This document shows positions 37,030-50,579 of a DNA stretch of 64,000 nt, piece by piece. The notes under the pieces are model-generated. The model searched no databases. It saw only the letters and a list, made by a program, of their open reading frames with translations, and was not told where the DNA came from. The stretch spans positions 10,133,666-10,197,665 of the forward strand of contig NC_037265.1 in NCBI RefSeq assembly GCF_000002425.4, read 5' to 3'. The position numbers and the translations under genes are program-made. Origin of the DNA: Physcomitrium patens. Its lineage: Eukaryota; Streptophyta; Bryopsida; Funariales; Funariaceae. The first letter of the stretch is position 1. Every line of letters begins with the position of its first letter.

Positions 37030-37319
37030 CATTAAAGCTTAATAAAGATGAACCAAAGGGAGGGTATTTAAGCGGGGTGTAAGATTAGAGCGGCAATGAG
37101 CGTCTAGTAAATAGTCATGAGGTATGTTTGGTGTAAGGATGTTTTTCACATGAATAAAGAAACGGGTTTTGTGGGAAGGATGAGGAGATGATTCAAAAGT
37201 CAATGTGGTGTATCGAATGTATGATCATCAGTGAAAAACATGAACATCTTGTGCAGAACAGAGTGATGTCAATATAGAGAAAGGATAATAATAAAACTTA
37301 TACTGCAGTACTCTTTACT
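37030..37319 (+). repeat. T1 right LTR
   Basis: Follows the integrase region after a purine tract (AAAGGGAGGG at about 37055-37064). It ends near TATACTGCA, where G1 leader sequence resumes. Confidence 0.6.
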
Positions 37320-37514
37320 TCAACAAGCTCTACCATGATATCATAATTGAAAAGAAAATGAAAAAAATCCTTCTATAAAAGTAGAAGAGAGCAATTGAGA
37401 ACAAAAAAAATACTTAGAATAATATCAATTTAGAAGTGGATATTCTGCAACTTCTTATATGCTTATGTCTTATATATATATAATTTTAATCAAATAAAAA
37501 CAAAGGTCTACTAT

Positions 37515-37820
37515 TGTAAGTATATTCTTGTCAATTTGTCAAAGACAAGAACTTGATGAATGCAAATAAAGAAATGAGTCGTTTATCAAACAGAGATGAC
37601 AAAAAGAAAATAAATATATATGTATACTCAAAAAGAAACTAGAATGGCTATTGTTTATCTATCAATCACCTATAAACACATATAAAAGCAAAGCCACATC
37701 TATAAAGCTTCTAAAAAGCTTTTCTAAAAATATATTATTAAATTTATCTACTTTTACATACTTCTATCTATTCATGTCATCTAGATAATTATTGGAATAA
37801 ATATAAATATTTATGATACA
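37515..37820 (-). repeat. 5' LTR of G1, internally shortened
   Basis: On the minus strand it ends TTGACAAGAATATACTTACA followed by a primer-binding-like sequence, matching the LTR end at about 58150-58169. About 270 interior bases present in the other copies are missing. Confidence 0.65.
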
Positions 37821-38372
37821 TTATTAGTTAATTTGGATCTATATTTTAATCCAATATAATTTTATATTATTGGAAAGCTCTATTGATCTTTTGATTTGTT
37901 AATGATATTCTTATCTATAAAGGATTATTTTTTTATAATTATTAGATATTAATATTATTTCAAAAAATATATCATTTTTTATCTTTTAATTCTAAAGCAA
38001 GAATGTATAAATAGATTTTTTTTAAAATAATGAATCTTATACTATAAAATAATTAAGTTCTTATTTTTTCTCAAGATTGTGTTTGATCTTTGCAAAAAAA
38101 TAATAAATACAAGTAAATAAAAAAAATAAAACTGATCTATTTTGAAATTAATAAAATATGATACTTTTTTTCTTATAATTTAATGTAGTGACCTATCTAA
38201 ATAAATACATAATGTTTTGTTAATTCCAACTCTATAATTATTGGTGTCATTTTCATCATCAATATAATAATTGTTATATATTGGTAGGTATAAGTATGAT
38301 ATCATATATGCAAAATGTTTTACCATTTTGAATTGTATTCTTAATCTTCCTTATGGTACTCCAATTAAAACA
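37821..38372. other. AT-rich spacer between G1 and B
   Basis: About 550 bases, very AT-rich, no coding frame and no repeat match seen. It may be remnant of an older insertion. Confidence 0.4.
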
Positions 38373-38870
38373 AGATTGGATTCTCTAAGATCTAAAATCT
38401 TATCAATTTCATAACAAAAAAGATTTCAATACAACGCAAGACCTAGCACACCAGAACAAAATTGAAAGTAACTAAACGGAATGGAATATGAAAGTCAAAA
38501 TTGAATAAAAGAGAATAGATCTAAATAGAATGAAATAAGAAAACCAAATTTTATTAAGAGAAAGTGTTTGAAGCCATACCTGACCAAATGTCCAAATGGC
38601 CTCAATCAATCTTATTTATATTTTATTCAATTATCTTAGAACTTTTTAGAACATTCTTAATAGTGGATCCTATTAAAATAATCACCTTTTTAGAAGATTT
38701 TAGAAGTAGATTCTACCATGATAATTGTCCTAAATCTTTTTAGAAGGTTATATGGTAGGTCCTACATGAACCACCATCCTAACCTAAATTTTAGAAATTT
38801 CTCAAAATTGACTCAACCTATATATCTCTATGTACAAATAATACAAATATCCTATCTATGCCTTGTTATA
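38373..38870 (-). repeat. 3' LTR of B
   Basis: Collinear match to 54292-54787 and to the solo copy at 21171-21704. Confidence 0.75.
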
Positions 38871-39039
38871 GCTAATCCCTCTTCATTAATGTGGAACGTC
38901 CTTGTTTTGCTTTCGATGATATTTTTAAATGGTTTCAAGACAATAAAAGAGATTTTACACAGGTTTCTACATTGCATTATCGATGAGATAACCCTTCCAA
39001 AGAATTTTGTATTAAAGTTGCAGATGTCCATTGCAACAG

Positions 39040-40707
39040 TGTCATAATATGTGAAGTCTTACTTGAGAATGGTCTAAGCACCTAATTGTGGAAGGTAGAA
39101 TGGAAATTGCAACAACAAAATCCTAATTTTAATAGAACACTATTAATGCTAAATACGCTTTAATCAAATTCAGAGAAACCTCAAAGGAATTCCAAAGAAA
39201 CAATAAGAAATCTTAAAGAAATATTAGAATTATTACAAACATATCTTAAATACATGTCAATTCAATCTTAATTTAATCCTAGTTGAAATCTTACTTCATT
39301 CAAACATTAAACCAAAAACTAACTAAATCTTAAATCTTAAACAAACTCAAATAAAACCCTAAATCTTAAATCAAATCTTGATCAAACCCTAACCAAACCT
39401 TAAATCCTAAACCAAATCCTAAATTCTAAACTAAATCCTAAATCCTAAATCAAATCCTAACCAAATCCTAAATCCTAAACCAAATCTTAATCCTAAATCA
39501 AACCCTAACCAAATCCTAAACCTTAACCCTAAACCAAATTCTAATCCTAAATCAAATCCTAACCAAATCCTAATCCTAATCCTAAATCCTAAACCAAATC
39601 CTAACCAAACTCTAATCCTAAATCAAATCCTAACCAAATCCTAATCCTAAATCAAATCCTAATTAAACCCTAATAATTTCTACAATAAAATTAAACCTCA
39701 ATAACTAATGAATGAACCATTGATCTTAACTTAAATTTTGTACACTTCTTAAAAATTAACTTGAAAAAAAGTACAAATTTTTTGAAAAGGATCGAAATTA
39801 CCAAATAGACGATAATCTCAAAAACGTGCTCGGATATTGGTTGGCCTCCTTCTCCAACCTTGATGTCAATCTCCCAGAGCCAATAACTCTCTTTTTTACT
39901 GTTCGATTGATCTAAAAAATTCTCATACACATAGAAAAATAAGTCTAATATCTTTTCATATAAATTTCACTCCAATCCAATTAGTAGATTGCAAGAAATC
40001 TTAAAAACCCTCATTGGACCTAAAATTCTACTTTCTAAGATCTTGATCCACTTAAATCTTAATAATCCTCAATTCAATCGTTAGATCGAGCTAAGATTCA
40101 CAACACATATTAAGCACATCTATGACCATTAATCCACAAAATTTTACTTATAGATCTATTACAAAACTCTTGAAATCACTAAAAACATCAATCCTATTTT
40201 ATTTCACAAATCTCAAGTCATCTGAAAATAATCTTGACTTTCTAAAGCTCTTACAAAGTCATAAAAACTCCAAATTATCCAAAATCAATGTTCATAGAAA
40301 CCTTATCCAATCTGCTATCAAATCCCACTCTTCGATTTACAAAAGAATCCTTGAGTTACTGTTGGTTCTCAATTTTGTGCCTTACGATTTGATTTCGACC
40401 TAGGTTGATAATTGGTCCTCATATATCAATATGTAGTTTTTTTAGGTAATTTTTGCTAGAATTTACTCTTAACTTCTTCCTAAAGATGTCTATATCATTT
40501 ATTTTTCTAATCTACCTTATTTTGCCTTATTTTTTGCTCTACAAAGTAAGTAGAAGCTATTTTTTTCTAAAAAGGTAGCATTACTACTAAAAGTTTTACT
40601 ACCTTCCTATCTTTTATCCATATTTTCTACTTTTTTTTTAACTTGATTCTTTTATAATAAGATCCATATTATTATCTTTTACCATATGGTCATGTTACAA
40701 TATGACA
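39040..40707 (-). repeat. solo LTR of F type with a telomere-like array
   Basis: 1668 bases bounded by TGTCATAATATGTG at the left and GTCATGTTACAATATGACA at the right, matching the ends of the F2 LTRs. Flanking 4-base copies ACAG and ACGG may be the target duplication. The interior differs from the F2 LTRs and contains a G-poor CCTAA-like array at about 39285-39675. Confidence 0.7.
39285..39675. repeat. degenerate telomere-like (CCCTAA-related) array
   Basis: About 390 bases of short units such as AAATCCTAAACC, AACCAAATCCT and AAACCCTAA, almost without G on the plus strand. Only a few units match the plant telomere unit CCCTAAA exactly. The array lies inside a solo LTR, and an AT-shifted version occurs in the related LTR near 32.4-32.76 kb. 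Confidence 0.75.
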
Positions 40708-43010
40708 ACGGCAAAGGTAGTGATATTCCAAAATACTGTCCACTTCATACTCCTGATAATCATTAATCACAATTGGTGATGGTAGTGGTGATTAGTGTTG
40801 GTCCCAAAAGTATTTTGGTTAAATACGAAACTCCTTAAGCTCCAAAACATAGAAGACTAGATAGACTCAAATATGTGGCAAAAGCTTGAAGCGACATGCA
40901 ACATCAAAAATTATTACAAAAATGTAGAAGGTCCAAGCTATTGGCGTCATAGCTTACGAATTTGAATTGATATAGCAAGTGAAAGGTTGGCATTGAAGAA
41001 TAATACTTGGTCACCCTTTTAGAAGATCTTGTATTGTCAATAATTATTTGCATATTACTTTTGTCGATTTTCTGCAATAAAAAGACTATGTTGTGTTTCC
41101 TACAAGGTTGTTGTAAGTCATTGTATAAATTCCTCTATTGTTAGATTGTTAGTGTTAATAAAAAAATAGAGAATTTTTGGCATAATCAGATATTGACTAG
41201 TGTTAAAGAAGAATGGTGAATGACTGGTACTTGCTTGAATATTATCATTGTATGCAAATTCTAAAGGCATCAAATATTTATTCCAATCATTATGATAAAC
41301 TGCCACAAATATCCATATCATATCTTTTAAGGTCCAATTTGTACGTTCCATTTGTCTATCTATTTGAAGATGGAAGGTCATAGACATGATAAGTCATGTA
41401 TTCAGTAGCTTAAACAAGGCTTATTAGAAATTATCTATGAAGCATAGATCTCAATTTAAAATAATAATATGAAGTAATCTATGGTGACAAAAGATAGTGT
41501 CGAAGAATTATTGTACAAGTGCTAAGATATCAATATCAAGGCATATTATAGCCAAGTGAAGTTGCTTCAAGAGTCAATCCACAAAGACAGCAATCACAAT
41601 ACGATTGTAAGGTATTTACAGCAAACACATAGTGAGATCTATAGTCACCTATTCCCAACATGCCTTAAGTAGTGGAATTGGCTATAATAACTCAAAAGAT
41701 GCTACATTTCATACTTTGTTATTGTGATATAGTTCACAACAATATACAAAAGCTCAAACATCATAATCCAAACTTATCCAAAATCATGTCCATGAGATTC
41801 ACTTTAGAGTCTTCTTGTGTCCTAGATATCCAAATATTGTCATATTGTATCTCTCTTAAAGTATATGCATCTAAAGTATAGCATCATCATGTACATAAAT
41901 CTACTTTTTGAAATGAAGTAAGCCATCATTAATATGATAATTTTGATATTATACATCATCAACTTTTAGTCAATTAATAATCATCTTAAAATAAACATTA
42001 TGATATGTAGCTTCTTTCTATTCCACTCTTCTTATTAAATCTAAAATAATACTATTAATAGTAGTAATTTCTATTTTATCATCTGATTTAGATTTTAAGT
42101 CAGGTTTATATAATAAGATATCTAGCATGGTATATTGTCACCCTTGTTTGTACTCAAGCTCAGTATTAAGGAGTTGTAAATACTCTTTTGAATGATGATA
42201 TTGTGATTTGATATTTTTTAGATGCAAATTATATAGCACTGATCAATGGTTAGTCCAAATAATTAGTGACTTTTTTAACAAATAGTATTGCGACACCTTT
42301 GTAGCATATACAATTGTTAATTGCTTTTGATTATATACAAAATAATTACACTTTGATTTTTTGAACTTGTGTGATTCATACGCTAGAAGTTGAAGGCTTC
42401 AATCAAAGTCTTGTTAAAAAAACCATGCTCATAGTAAAATTGAAAGCATCAATGTTAAGTATACATGGAAGGTCATGATCATATAGTTGCAATATTGGAG
42501 CAATAATCAATGCCTCCTTCAACTCCTTGAAGGCCCTTTTTTGTTCCAATTTCTATTTAAATAGAGCAACCTTATCCAATAAACTCATTAATGAGATAGC
42601 AATGTATCCAAATTGCTGAATAAAATGGCAATAATATCTAACAAGACCCAATAATGAGTAAACTTCATAAGCATCTTTGGAGGTTGGCCAATCCTCCATT
42701 ACTTTCATCTTATCTTTCTTTATACGCACACCTTCAAAAGATACTACATGCCTCAGAAAGGTGACCTTTGCCTTTTAAAGTCTATACTTTGATTGCTTGG
42801 AATAGAAAGGAGTGTCACATAGTCAGCATAGCACTTGTAGATGTTGCTCATGCTCCTCAAGAGTTTTGGTATAGATCAAAATACCATCAATAAAGATGAT
42901 TACATACTTATTTAAAAGGTGTCAATAATCTATTCATATAATTTATAAAAGAGACTGGAGCATTCGTGCGACAAAAAAGTAATATAAGCCACTCAAAGTA
43001 TCCATAGCAT

Positions 43011-44642
43011 TGTCGTATTATATGTTGTGTTGCTTGAGAACGTACCAAGCATTTGGCTATGGAAGATAAAATGATGTTTTGTAAATATCCAAATAGTCTA
43101 GTGGGTTTCAACCATCTAAATACAAAAGATTGCAAGAAAATGCCATAAATCCACATTGATGTCCCTTGACTGCCGCCTAGAAGTTGATGACGAACTATAA
43201 CTTGTAATTTTTCCTTCTCTAACCATTCATTCTCATTTAACTTTGTGTGCAGCTCCGCCTTTAAGTCCTCGACTTACTACATCAAAATTCACCTTATTCT
43301 AGCTGGTAGGTCTCCAGATATTACAAAATCCTAAACAACCTCAATATGCCAACTTTTGATACCACTTTACACTAATGATCAAATATCCTCTATCCATATC
43401 ATTAGATTAACACAAATTTTTGTATGCACTTGGCATACTCAACCATCTAGACACTTCTAAAATTTCAACTTTAGATGTCTGTCCAATTTCACAAAATAGT
43501 CAAGAGTACTAGCCGTTACTTTATTACAAAAATATAATTCACGAATACAAACACTGACTTTTAGCAACGATTGCAAGTCCTCTTAAATCCTATGAACCCA
43601 ATTCACCAATACAAACACTGATTTTGAGCAACAATTGCAAAGTCCTTCCAAACCTTATGAAATCCAATTCTATACTTTTTGAAGGAATTTGAAGCTAGCT
43701 CTCCGACCTCAAAATCTCGAACTCTGAATGGCTTCTTTCTTTTCTTCTCCTTTTCTTTAACTTTTTGAGGTCCCCTATTCTTCTACCTTGGACTCCAAAT
43801 TGGAACAGCATACCTACTTCCATAGAATTCCCGCCTATAAGAGGATCTTTCCAGAGAAATGATGTTTTTCCAAAATAGCATAGAAAACAAAACAGCTTGA
43901 AATAGAATCGAAGCCTCCGTATTCGGGACTTCATTGGCTTGTTCAACCGAGTCAGGTCTCATACTGGGTAAAAGGTCTATACTAGGACCTGGATTGGATA
44001 TCCCCGTAATTGGGTCAAATTGGCCCTTCACATCAAACTCACCCGAATATTGAATTAGTCCTTTTCTCTTTTGCTGACTCCTGGTAAGAACAGCTCGGAT
44101 TTATTCTATCTGATTTATTAGAGAATCTTGAGGACCTTCATTTATTCCCTCAATTTTTTCATAGCTTTGGATTTGTTGATCCTAATTATTGAAATTGAAC
44201 GGAGCATTACATTATTGATAAGTATGCCTTGACTGCTTACTATTCCCATACATTGGCACGTTATTGTGACTGGCTTTGGAATTTGGACATTCACTAGTAT
44301 AATAACCAATCTGTCTGCAACAAAAATAATAAAGTGATCTTCTTGTACCCCCATCATGCATATTGAGTGTCTCCACCGGTATATACCTAGTAGGCTTGTT
44401 CCATGTAGGGTTAGAAAATGATCTTGGTCGTTCCATTGGTACAGAGAGTACTTAGTTCAATGACGCTGGTGGAACTTACGTTGTTGTCACGTTCGGTGGT
44501 ACAGCTTGCAATGGGGTGACATTAATTGGCCTCTGAATATTAGCACTGGAATTTGCCACTTCTTCTAACATCCAAAATGACTAAATATTAATAAATCTTT
44601 TACATTTATATTTTTATTATATAGTCATATTGCAATATGACA
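43011..44642 (-). repeat. 3' LTR of F2
   Basis: Direct repeat of 50580-52147. It contains a zinc-knuckle-like coding remnant at 44212-44436 (minus) and a terminal palindrome TCATATTGCAATATGA at about 44625-44640. Confidence 0.8.
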
Positions 44643-47600
44643 TCTATCTCCTCTGAACTTGTGCTTCTTCTAGTATGCACCAAATAACCTAGTTGTTGTT
44701 TGATTTAAATTATGTTCTCCAAGTCTTCGTCCAAATCTTCTTCATCACTTTTGCTATTCAAGTCAATTTCATCTTCCTCTTGAAGAATATCTATATCTTC
44801 ACGTAGGTCTTCTATATTTATTTCCATTTATCTTTGTTTAAATATTTTTACTCACTTTCTTACAATTGGTATTTTTAACCTTATTCCATCTAACTCTCGC
44901 AATGAGTAAGTTACATTATCATGAATAGCTGTTACCACATATAGTCGAAACCATCGCTTAGAAAACTTTCTTAAAGTACTATGTTGATTGTCCAAGCTAC
45001 TATCATAGACCAAAATCCAATCACCTATTTCAATTGCTTTAGCCCTCAATCAATGCTACTTATTAAATCATGCCTTGTTTTGTAACCTTGCTCATTTTAA
45101 CCTTTCTAATGCTATTTGCACATCTTTCAATCTTTGTTCTAATTCTTGAATTCTAATAGTTAGAAGTTCTTCTCTTATTAATCTATCTTTCCATGGTAGT
45201 ACACTCCAAGTAGGTATTTTTTCTTCAATTGGCATAATTGGTTTTTGACCTGTCATAAGCTCAATACGCATATATTCCATTATCGAGCTATGAATTGTTC
45301 GATCAGCCTATAATGCAAATGATAAAAGTCATGGCCATCATTTAACCTTCCTATTACAAGCTTTAATTAATGCTTTCACAATCAATGGGTGACCACGCTC
45401 ACTTTTTATATTTCCTTCTGGATTATAAGTAGTAGTCAATGATATTTTAATTCCACATCTTTCTTGTGCATTTAATTCTCCACGATCTATAGTGATTTTT
45501 CCTACACATCTATAATGGCAAATAACATCTTCAAATAAAAATCTACAAATTTCTTTCGTAGATTTTATTCTCAATGTTCTTCCTTCTACTTGATTTGATA
45601 AATCTTCATAAGCTAAGATCAAATATCTCATTTGCCATAACCTGATTGGCATAGTAACCAAATCAACAACCCATTTAAAATGAATAGCTAGAGGATATGT
45701 AGGATGAAGACCATCTCGATGTCATATATTAAAATATGTTTGACAAATTTCACATGACTCTACAAATAAGAGCACATCTCGATACATATTTTTCTACCAA
45801 TCTCGTTCTTTAAGCTTAGCAAAAGTAGGCCAAATTTCTCTATGTCCTGTCCATAAACTATCATGAAATCTCTTTAATAACTTTTGTTTCTTTTTCTTAT
45901 TGCCTATCACTCTTTGCGGCATTTCAAATCTTTTTTATGGTCTCTTCCATAGGAATCTTTCTTGAAGCAAAAATCCATATGCCTTTTTTCTTATTTGTTT
46001 AAATTTTTTTGTAGACCAATTTTCTTGTTTAGTTAAGGTATTCAAGTAATGACCAATATCCAATAATTCTCCTTCATAAAATTCTTCAAGAAATAGCTTG
46101 TCTTCTTTGTTAAGATTTGATACTGAATAGAATTTTGATCCAACATCATCAATGTCTTCAACCATTTCGTGTTCTCTTTTATATCTTACTCTAGATAGCA
46201 TGTCTGCTACTAAATTTTCTTTTCCAGCAATATGCTTAAATTTCGGATTTAATGACTTAATATAAGTAATCTATCTTAACATTGCAATATCCGATGTTGA
46301 AAAATTAGTAATCATTCCAAGTAATGGCAAGCAATCTGTTTCAATTACTACTGCTGTACAAATCAAATAATCCCTTTCAGCTTTCATAGTTGAAACAACT
46401 CTCCAAAGTTCTCTTTTGACTTGCAAATATGTACATTAACGAGTACTTAAAACTTTAGTTCCAAATCGAATTGCAAATCTATTTCCACTTGAATCATCTT
46501 GACCCACAACCCATCCAATAGCAATAGGAGTAGTATCCAGAGTAAAAGTTACTTGTCTATTATAATCATAATCAATTTTTCTTAAAATTGAAGGTGTCAC
46601 CAATAACACCTTTAGCTTCTGCATTGCTTCAATATGCTTTCTTTACCATTTAAATCAATAACCCTTACGTAATAATTCATACAATGGATCTGCTACATGA
46701 ACATAATGAAGAATCCATATACAATAAAATACACAAACTCCTAAAAACCTACGTACTTCTATTAAAGAGTCACATAAATCCTTCATCCTTCCAATTGCAT
46801 CAACTTTGCTTGAATCTAGCTTTCTCCCATAAAATCCACATAAATGCTCAACAATAAGAACTTCTTGCACTCTAAATGTAGATTTTGCTCCTGAAAGTGT
46901 AAGATGAACCTCTTCAAGTCAAGTTAAAATCTTTTCACAATCTTGTATATGATCAACAACATATTTGCGACACCCCTTCTCATCTAAAGTTTTATCTTTT
47001 TCTCCTTCTTTACATCCTTTAATAGGAACATTATCTAAAAAAGGCATAGTTTTTTCACGAATGAAGTCTCTTAGTACCTTATTCATCCCATTCATCATAT
47101 GTGCAACTAAGTTAATAGCACCTTGTGGGAGAGTACATATTTTAAGTAATCCAAGTAGCATTCTCATTGTTGTTAGATCTCTACTTCCATACGTAAGTTG
47201 AAATTGATCATAACTCGAATATAAATCATCCATTGAATAAATTGTCCTTCCCGCAAATACTCCTGCAAATTTGTCTACTAAAGGTCCTATATTTGTATTT
47301 CTTATAGTTACTATATTCATTGGCTGCATGTCTTGAATAAAATGTAACAATCCATTTTTCCTAGGCATCATAAACCAATGACTAGAATATGGAGCAAAAG
47401 AAGGCTCCAAAATTTTCATTTGCATCTTTTCTTTTAATAATTCTACCAATTTAGGTAAATGTGTCCTCGACACGAGAATTGGCCTTAAGTTCCAAGGCAC
47501 ATGAGGTACTATAAAGATAATCATAGGTGCAACAACATTAGAATCTATACATCCTATTTCACAAGATCCAAAGATAAATGATTTACCTTGTTTCCCAAGT

Positions 47601-50579
47601 ATTGTTTTTAAATATTCAATTTTTGTTAGAAATAAAGAACCATCACATCCAATCTTCAACTCTTCAAAAATCTCCTTTGTAAATTGATGTCCAATCTTCT
47701 TTAGATCTCTTAAATTCTCTTCTTTTGATGCTTCTTCTATTTGTTCCTTAAAATCTTTTGGTAAAAGTCCGACAACAGATTTTATCTTTTTATCTACTGT
47801 TTTATATTTTGTCTCTACAATAACTTTTGGTGCTTGAAAAGATTCAAGTATTGAATAAACCTCCTTCAAATAAATTTTCACAATTTTATCATTATCTCCT
47901 AATCTAATAGATGCAATTGATTCTAAAGAATCCTCCAATCCATTTTTTTCATAAACACCTAAAATCTTCTCATCATCTTTTAATGTTCCTAACTTGTATA
48001 ATTCCCTTTCAATATTATATAATCTTTTTCTTTCTTTTCTTTTAAAATCATCAACTTTCTTATACATAATATTTCTATTCTCAAAAATATCAATAAAACT
48101 CGCATCAAAGGTACCTTCATCTTGCGAGAGTACCTCCTCTTATGTACCTCCATAATCCCACTTTATAGTGGTACTTCTTCAAAATCCTTAAATCCTTCAA
48201 CAACCCTTGGCAATTGTTTCTCCTTCAACCAATCTTGATTCTGTTCACAATTAAGAGGTACTGTTAGAAACTGTACAGCTTTTCTTCTATCTTAACTACG
48301 TATCCTTGCATAAGCAAAACCATCATCAAGTACTTTCTTTCCATCCGTGTTGCTTTAATATAAAGTTGTTCTAAAATCAATGGATAAGACGTTGTATCTT
48401 GAACAAAAAAATGTTGTTCTGTTATAACATCTCTAATCCAAATTTTGACATATGGACAAGTTCGATATAATTTGCCTCATGTGTTATTAGCTGCTGGTAT
48501 TGTCCTTCTATGTTCCATATCAATTTGCCATTTTTGCTTCTTATAAAGATCGTTAGACATAAGATTTATTTCAGAATATGGTCAACTAAAACAACAATTG
48601 GTTCTTTTATGTCTTACTTTCACTAATACTTCAGTAGTTGCTCTTGCCTAATATTTCCAAGTATAATGGCTTAAAGCTTCTATTTCCTTATCACTATAAT
48701 CTTCGAAACATACTCGTTGATTATATCCATTCTTATCATTTTTTAATTGCTTATAATCATTATCAACCTCTTCTTCATCTTTATATAATCTTGCATCAAT
48801 AGCATGTCTTATTCCAGCTTTATCCATTAATTGCTTCTTTCGCTTAATGTTGTCAATGATAACACCATGAAACTCCTTCTTTGCAATTCTCAAAATTTCT
48901 TTCAATGTGAATTCCACCTTAGCATTTAATATACGTTCTTCCAACACCTGTTTTAAATTTGTTGCTGCTTCAATATCAGAAAGTAGCTTATAAGCAATTA
49001 ATTTATCCTTATTTTTTTTTTCTTTGTTTTTTCTTCCAATAATGCTAAAATATCCTTTATAGGCAATTCTTGTGAAGCTGCCTCAGGAGTCTTGTGTCCT
49101 CGACTTTAACTCTTAGAAGAATTTCCTTCTCTTGTATCATCAAAATTTCTTTATTTCTTTTCTTCCATCAAAGCTTCATATTGGCTCTTAGTAATATATG
49201 CATGAATTGAAAGAGACTCAACAGGATCTTTCCAACCTGTTGCACCTCGTATTGTAGCTGTAGTCCTCAATAACGCTTCTCTAGATATTTTTCCTTTTTG
49301 CATCGTGGAAATGGCAGAAGCCCAAAATTTACTAGTTTCTATACTTCCACCAAAGTCATCATCTACTCTAGCACCATAACTTGTACTCTCTCATATTGCT
49401 ATTCAATATTCTATTAAATAATCTTGAATCAATGCTCTCATACCTCATTTCCCAAAATTGGTTTGAAGAAGATTTTCTATATCTTTTAATGCTATCTTTC
49501 CATCTTTCCAGTAAATAACTCCTTGTTGTACCATATTATTAAATTTATTGTAATCCTTTCTAGTATGTTAAACGTCATCACACGAGATACATCTTTGTAC
49601 ATATCCTTGTTTTGAAACATTCTTCAAATTGTTTGTAGAAGTATTTTCTTCAAGTCTTGCCAATTTGATTTGAAGATCTTGCATTCCACGTATAATTTCT
49701 TCAATCTCCATCTCCCCTTTCTTTCATAAAGATGTTGAAGGTTGAACAATAAACATTGTTGGTCTTTTTGTATATACTAGAATTTTAGGTGCTTGTACTG
49801 CTTTTGGAATATTATTCCTTTTTTCTCTTTTTACAAGCAAATCTACCATATTTTTAATATTTTTTACTTTGTTGTTAATCCTTCATCTTTTTCTTTGTCT
49901 TCAAGAAGCAACTCCAATTTTCCTTGTAACTCTCCATCATCAGCTTGAAAAAATAATTCAACCTTGTTCGGTTCTAATGTCAATTTTTCTACCTTCAATA
50001 ATTAAGAATACTGCCTCTCAAATTCTTTTAGTAGCTCTCTTGCTTGCAAATTCTTATTAAACCGCTCAATCCATTCTAAAAATAGTTTCTTAGTAACACA
50101 ATCAGTGTCCTCCAAGAAATATTTTTCTTTTAATGCATGTGAAAAAATCTCCTATGAATTTCCATAATGCTCCATAATTGATGTAATATACTATCTTATT
50201 TCCGGTATTGTGACAAGTCCAAATATTTCAACCATCTTCTTCTCAGAAACCTGATATAATTCCATTTCTCAAACATAGTATCTTAAATACCTTGAAATAT
50301 CCATTCCATCAAATTGATCAATTTTATTGATCATTGCTTGCAATACTTTGGTTGCTAAAGCTTTTTTGCAATCATTGCTTTGTTGTTGCTATATAGATAA
50401 TGAAAAGGCTTGAAACATACTAGCAACAGACGAATCCATGTACATACCTTGTCCTTTAGAAGAAGCTCCTTTTGAAGCTTCTTCAAAAATTTTATTCTCA
50501 TTCTCTATAAAATAAAAATAAAAATAAACAAATCCCCACACCTCCCACATCAAGCGTTTCACATTGGATTCACCATTTA

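Larger units (their letters stand above)
30346..37319 (+). mobile_element. T1: Ty3/Gypsy without chromodomain, inserted in G1
   Basis: Plus-strand Gypsy parts in order: gag remains (before about 34.1 kb), protease (34156-34434, DGGAVVN), reverse transcriptase (about 34.9-35.5 kb), RNase H (about 35.6-36.0 kb), and integrase with an HHCC-like zinc region and core (36332-37020). A repeat at about 37030-37319 (TTTAAGC.GGGTGTAAGATTAGAG) recurs at about 30585-30880 and is the probable LTR. G1's leader and gag start lie on either side, showing that T1 entered G1. An F-type solo LTR lies within it at 32346-33599. The part from 33.6 kb rightwards is much less AT-shifted than the left part. Broken in many places. 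Confidence 0.65.
19405..37820 (-). mobile_element. G1: Ty3/Gypsy chromovirus-type fossil, split by nested insertions
   Basis: A minus-strand Gypsy of the same family as the element at 57587. Its 5' LTR is at 37515-37820 (shortened inside), followed by a leader and primer-binding region (37300-37514) whose bases align with the corresponding part of the 57587 copy. Gag lies at about 29.71-30.35 kb, protease at about 24.38-24.56 kb, reverse transcriptase at about 23.2-23.8 kb, then RNase H and integrase-like sequence to about 22 kb, and the 3' LTR at about 19405-19987. Three insertions separate these parts (21171-21704, about 24.88-29.71 kb, about 30.35-37.32 kb). The copy is broken in very many places and strongly AT-shifted, so it is old. 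Confidence 0.75.

Noticed and set aside
39285-39675. chromosome end (true telomere)
   Set aside because: Units are degenerate and variable in length, and the array is enclosed in an LTR with element sequence on both sides.
39285-39675. CRISPR-like array
   Set aside because: No constant repeat with unique spacers; it is a degenerate short-unit array in a plant genome.
43011-44642. segmental duplication unrelated to an element
   Set aside because: The paired copy at 50580-52147 is in direct orientation, a primer-binding site adjoins one copy, and short target copies flank the whole, as for LTRs.
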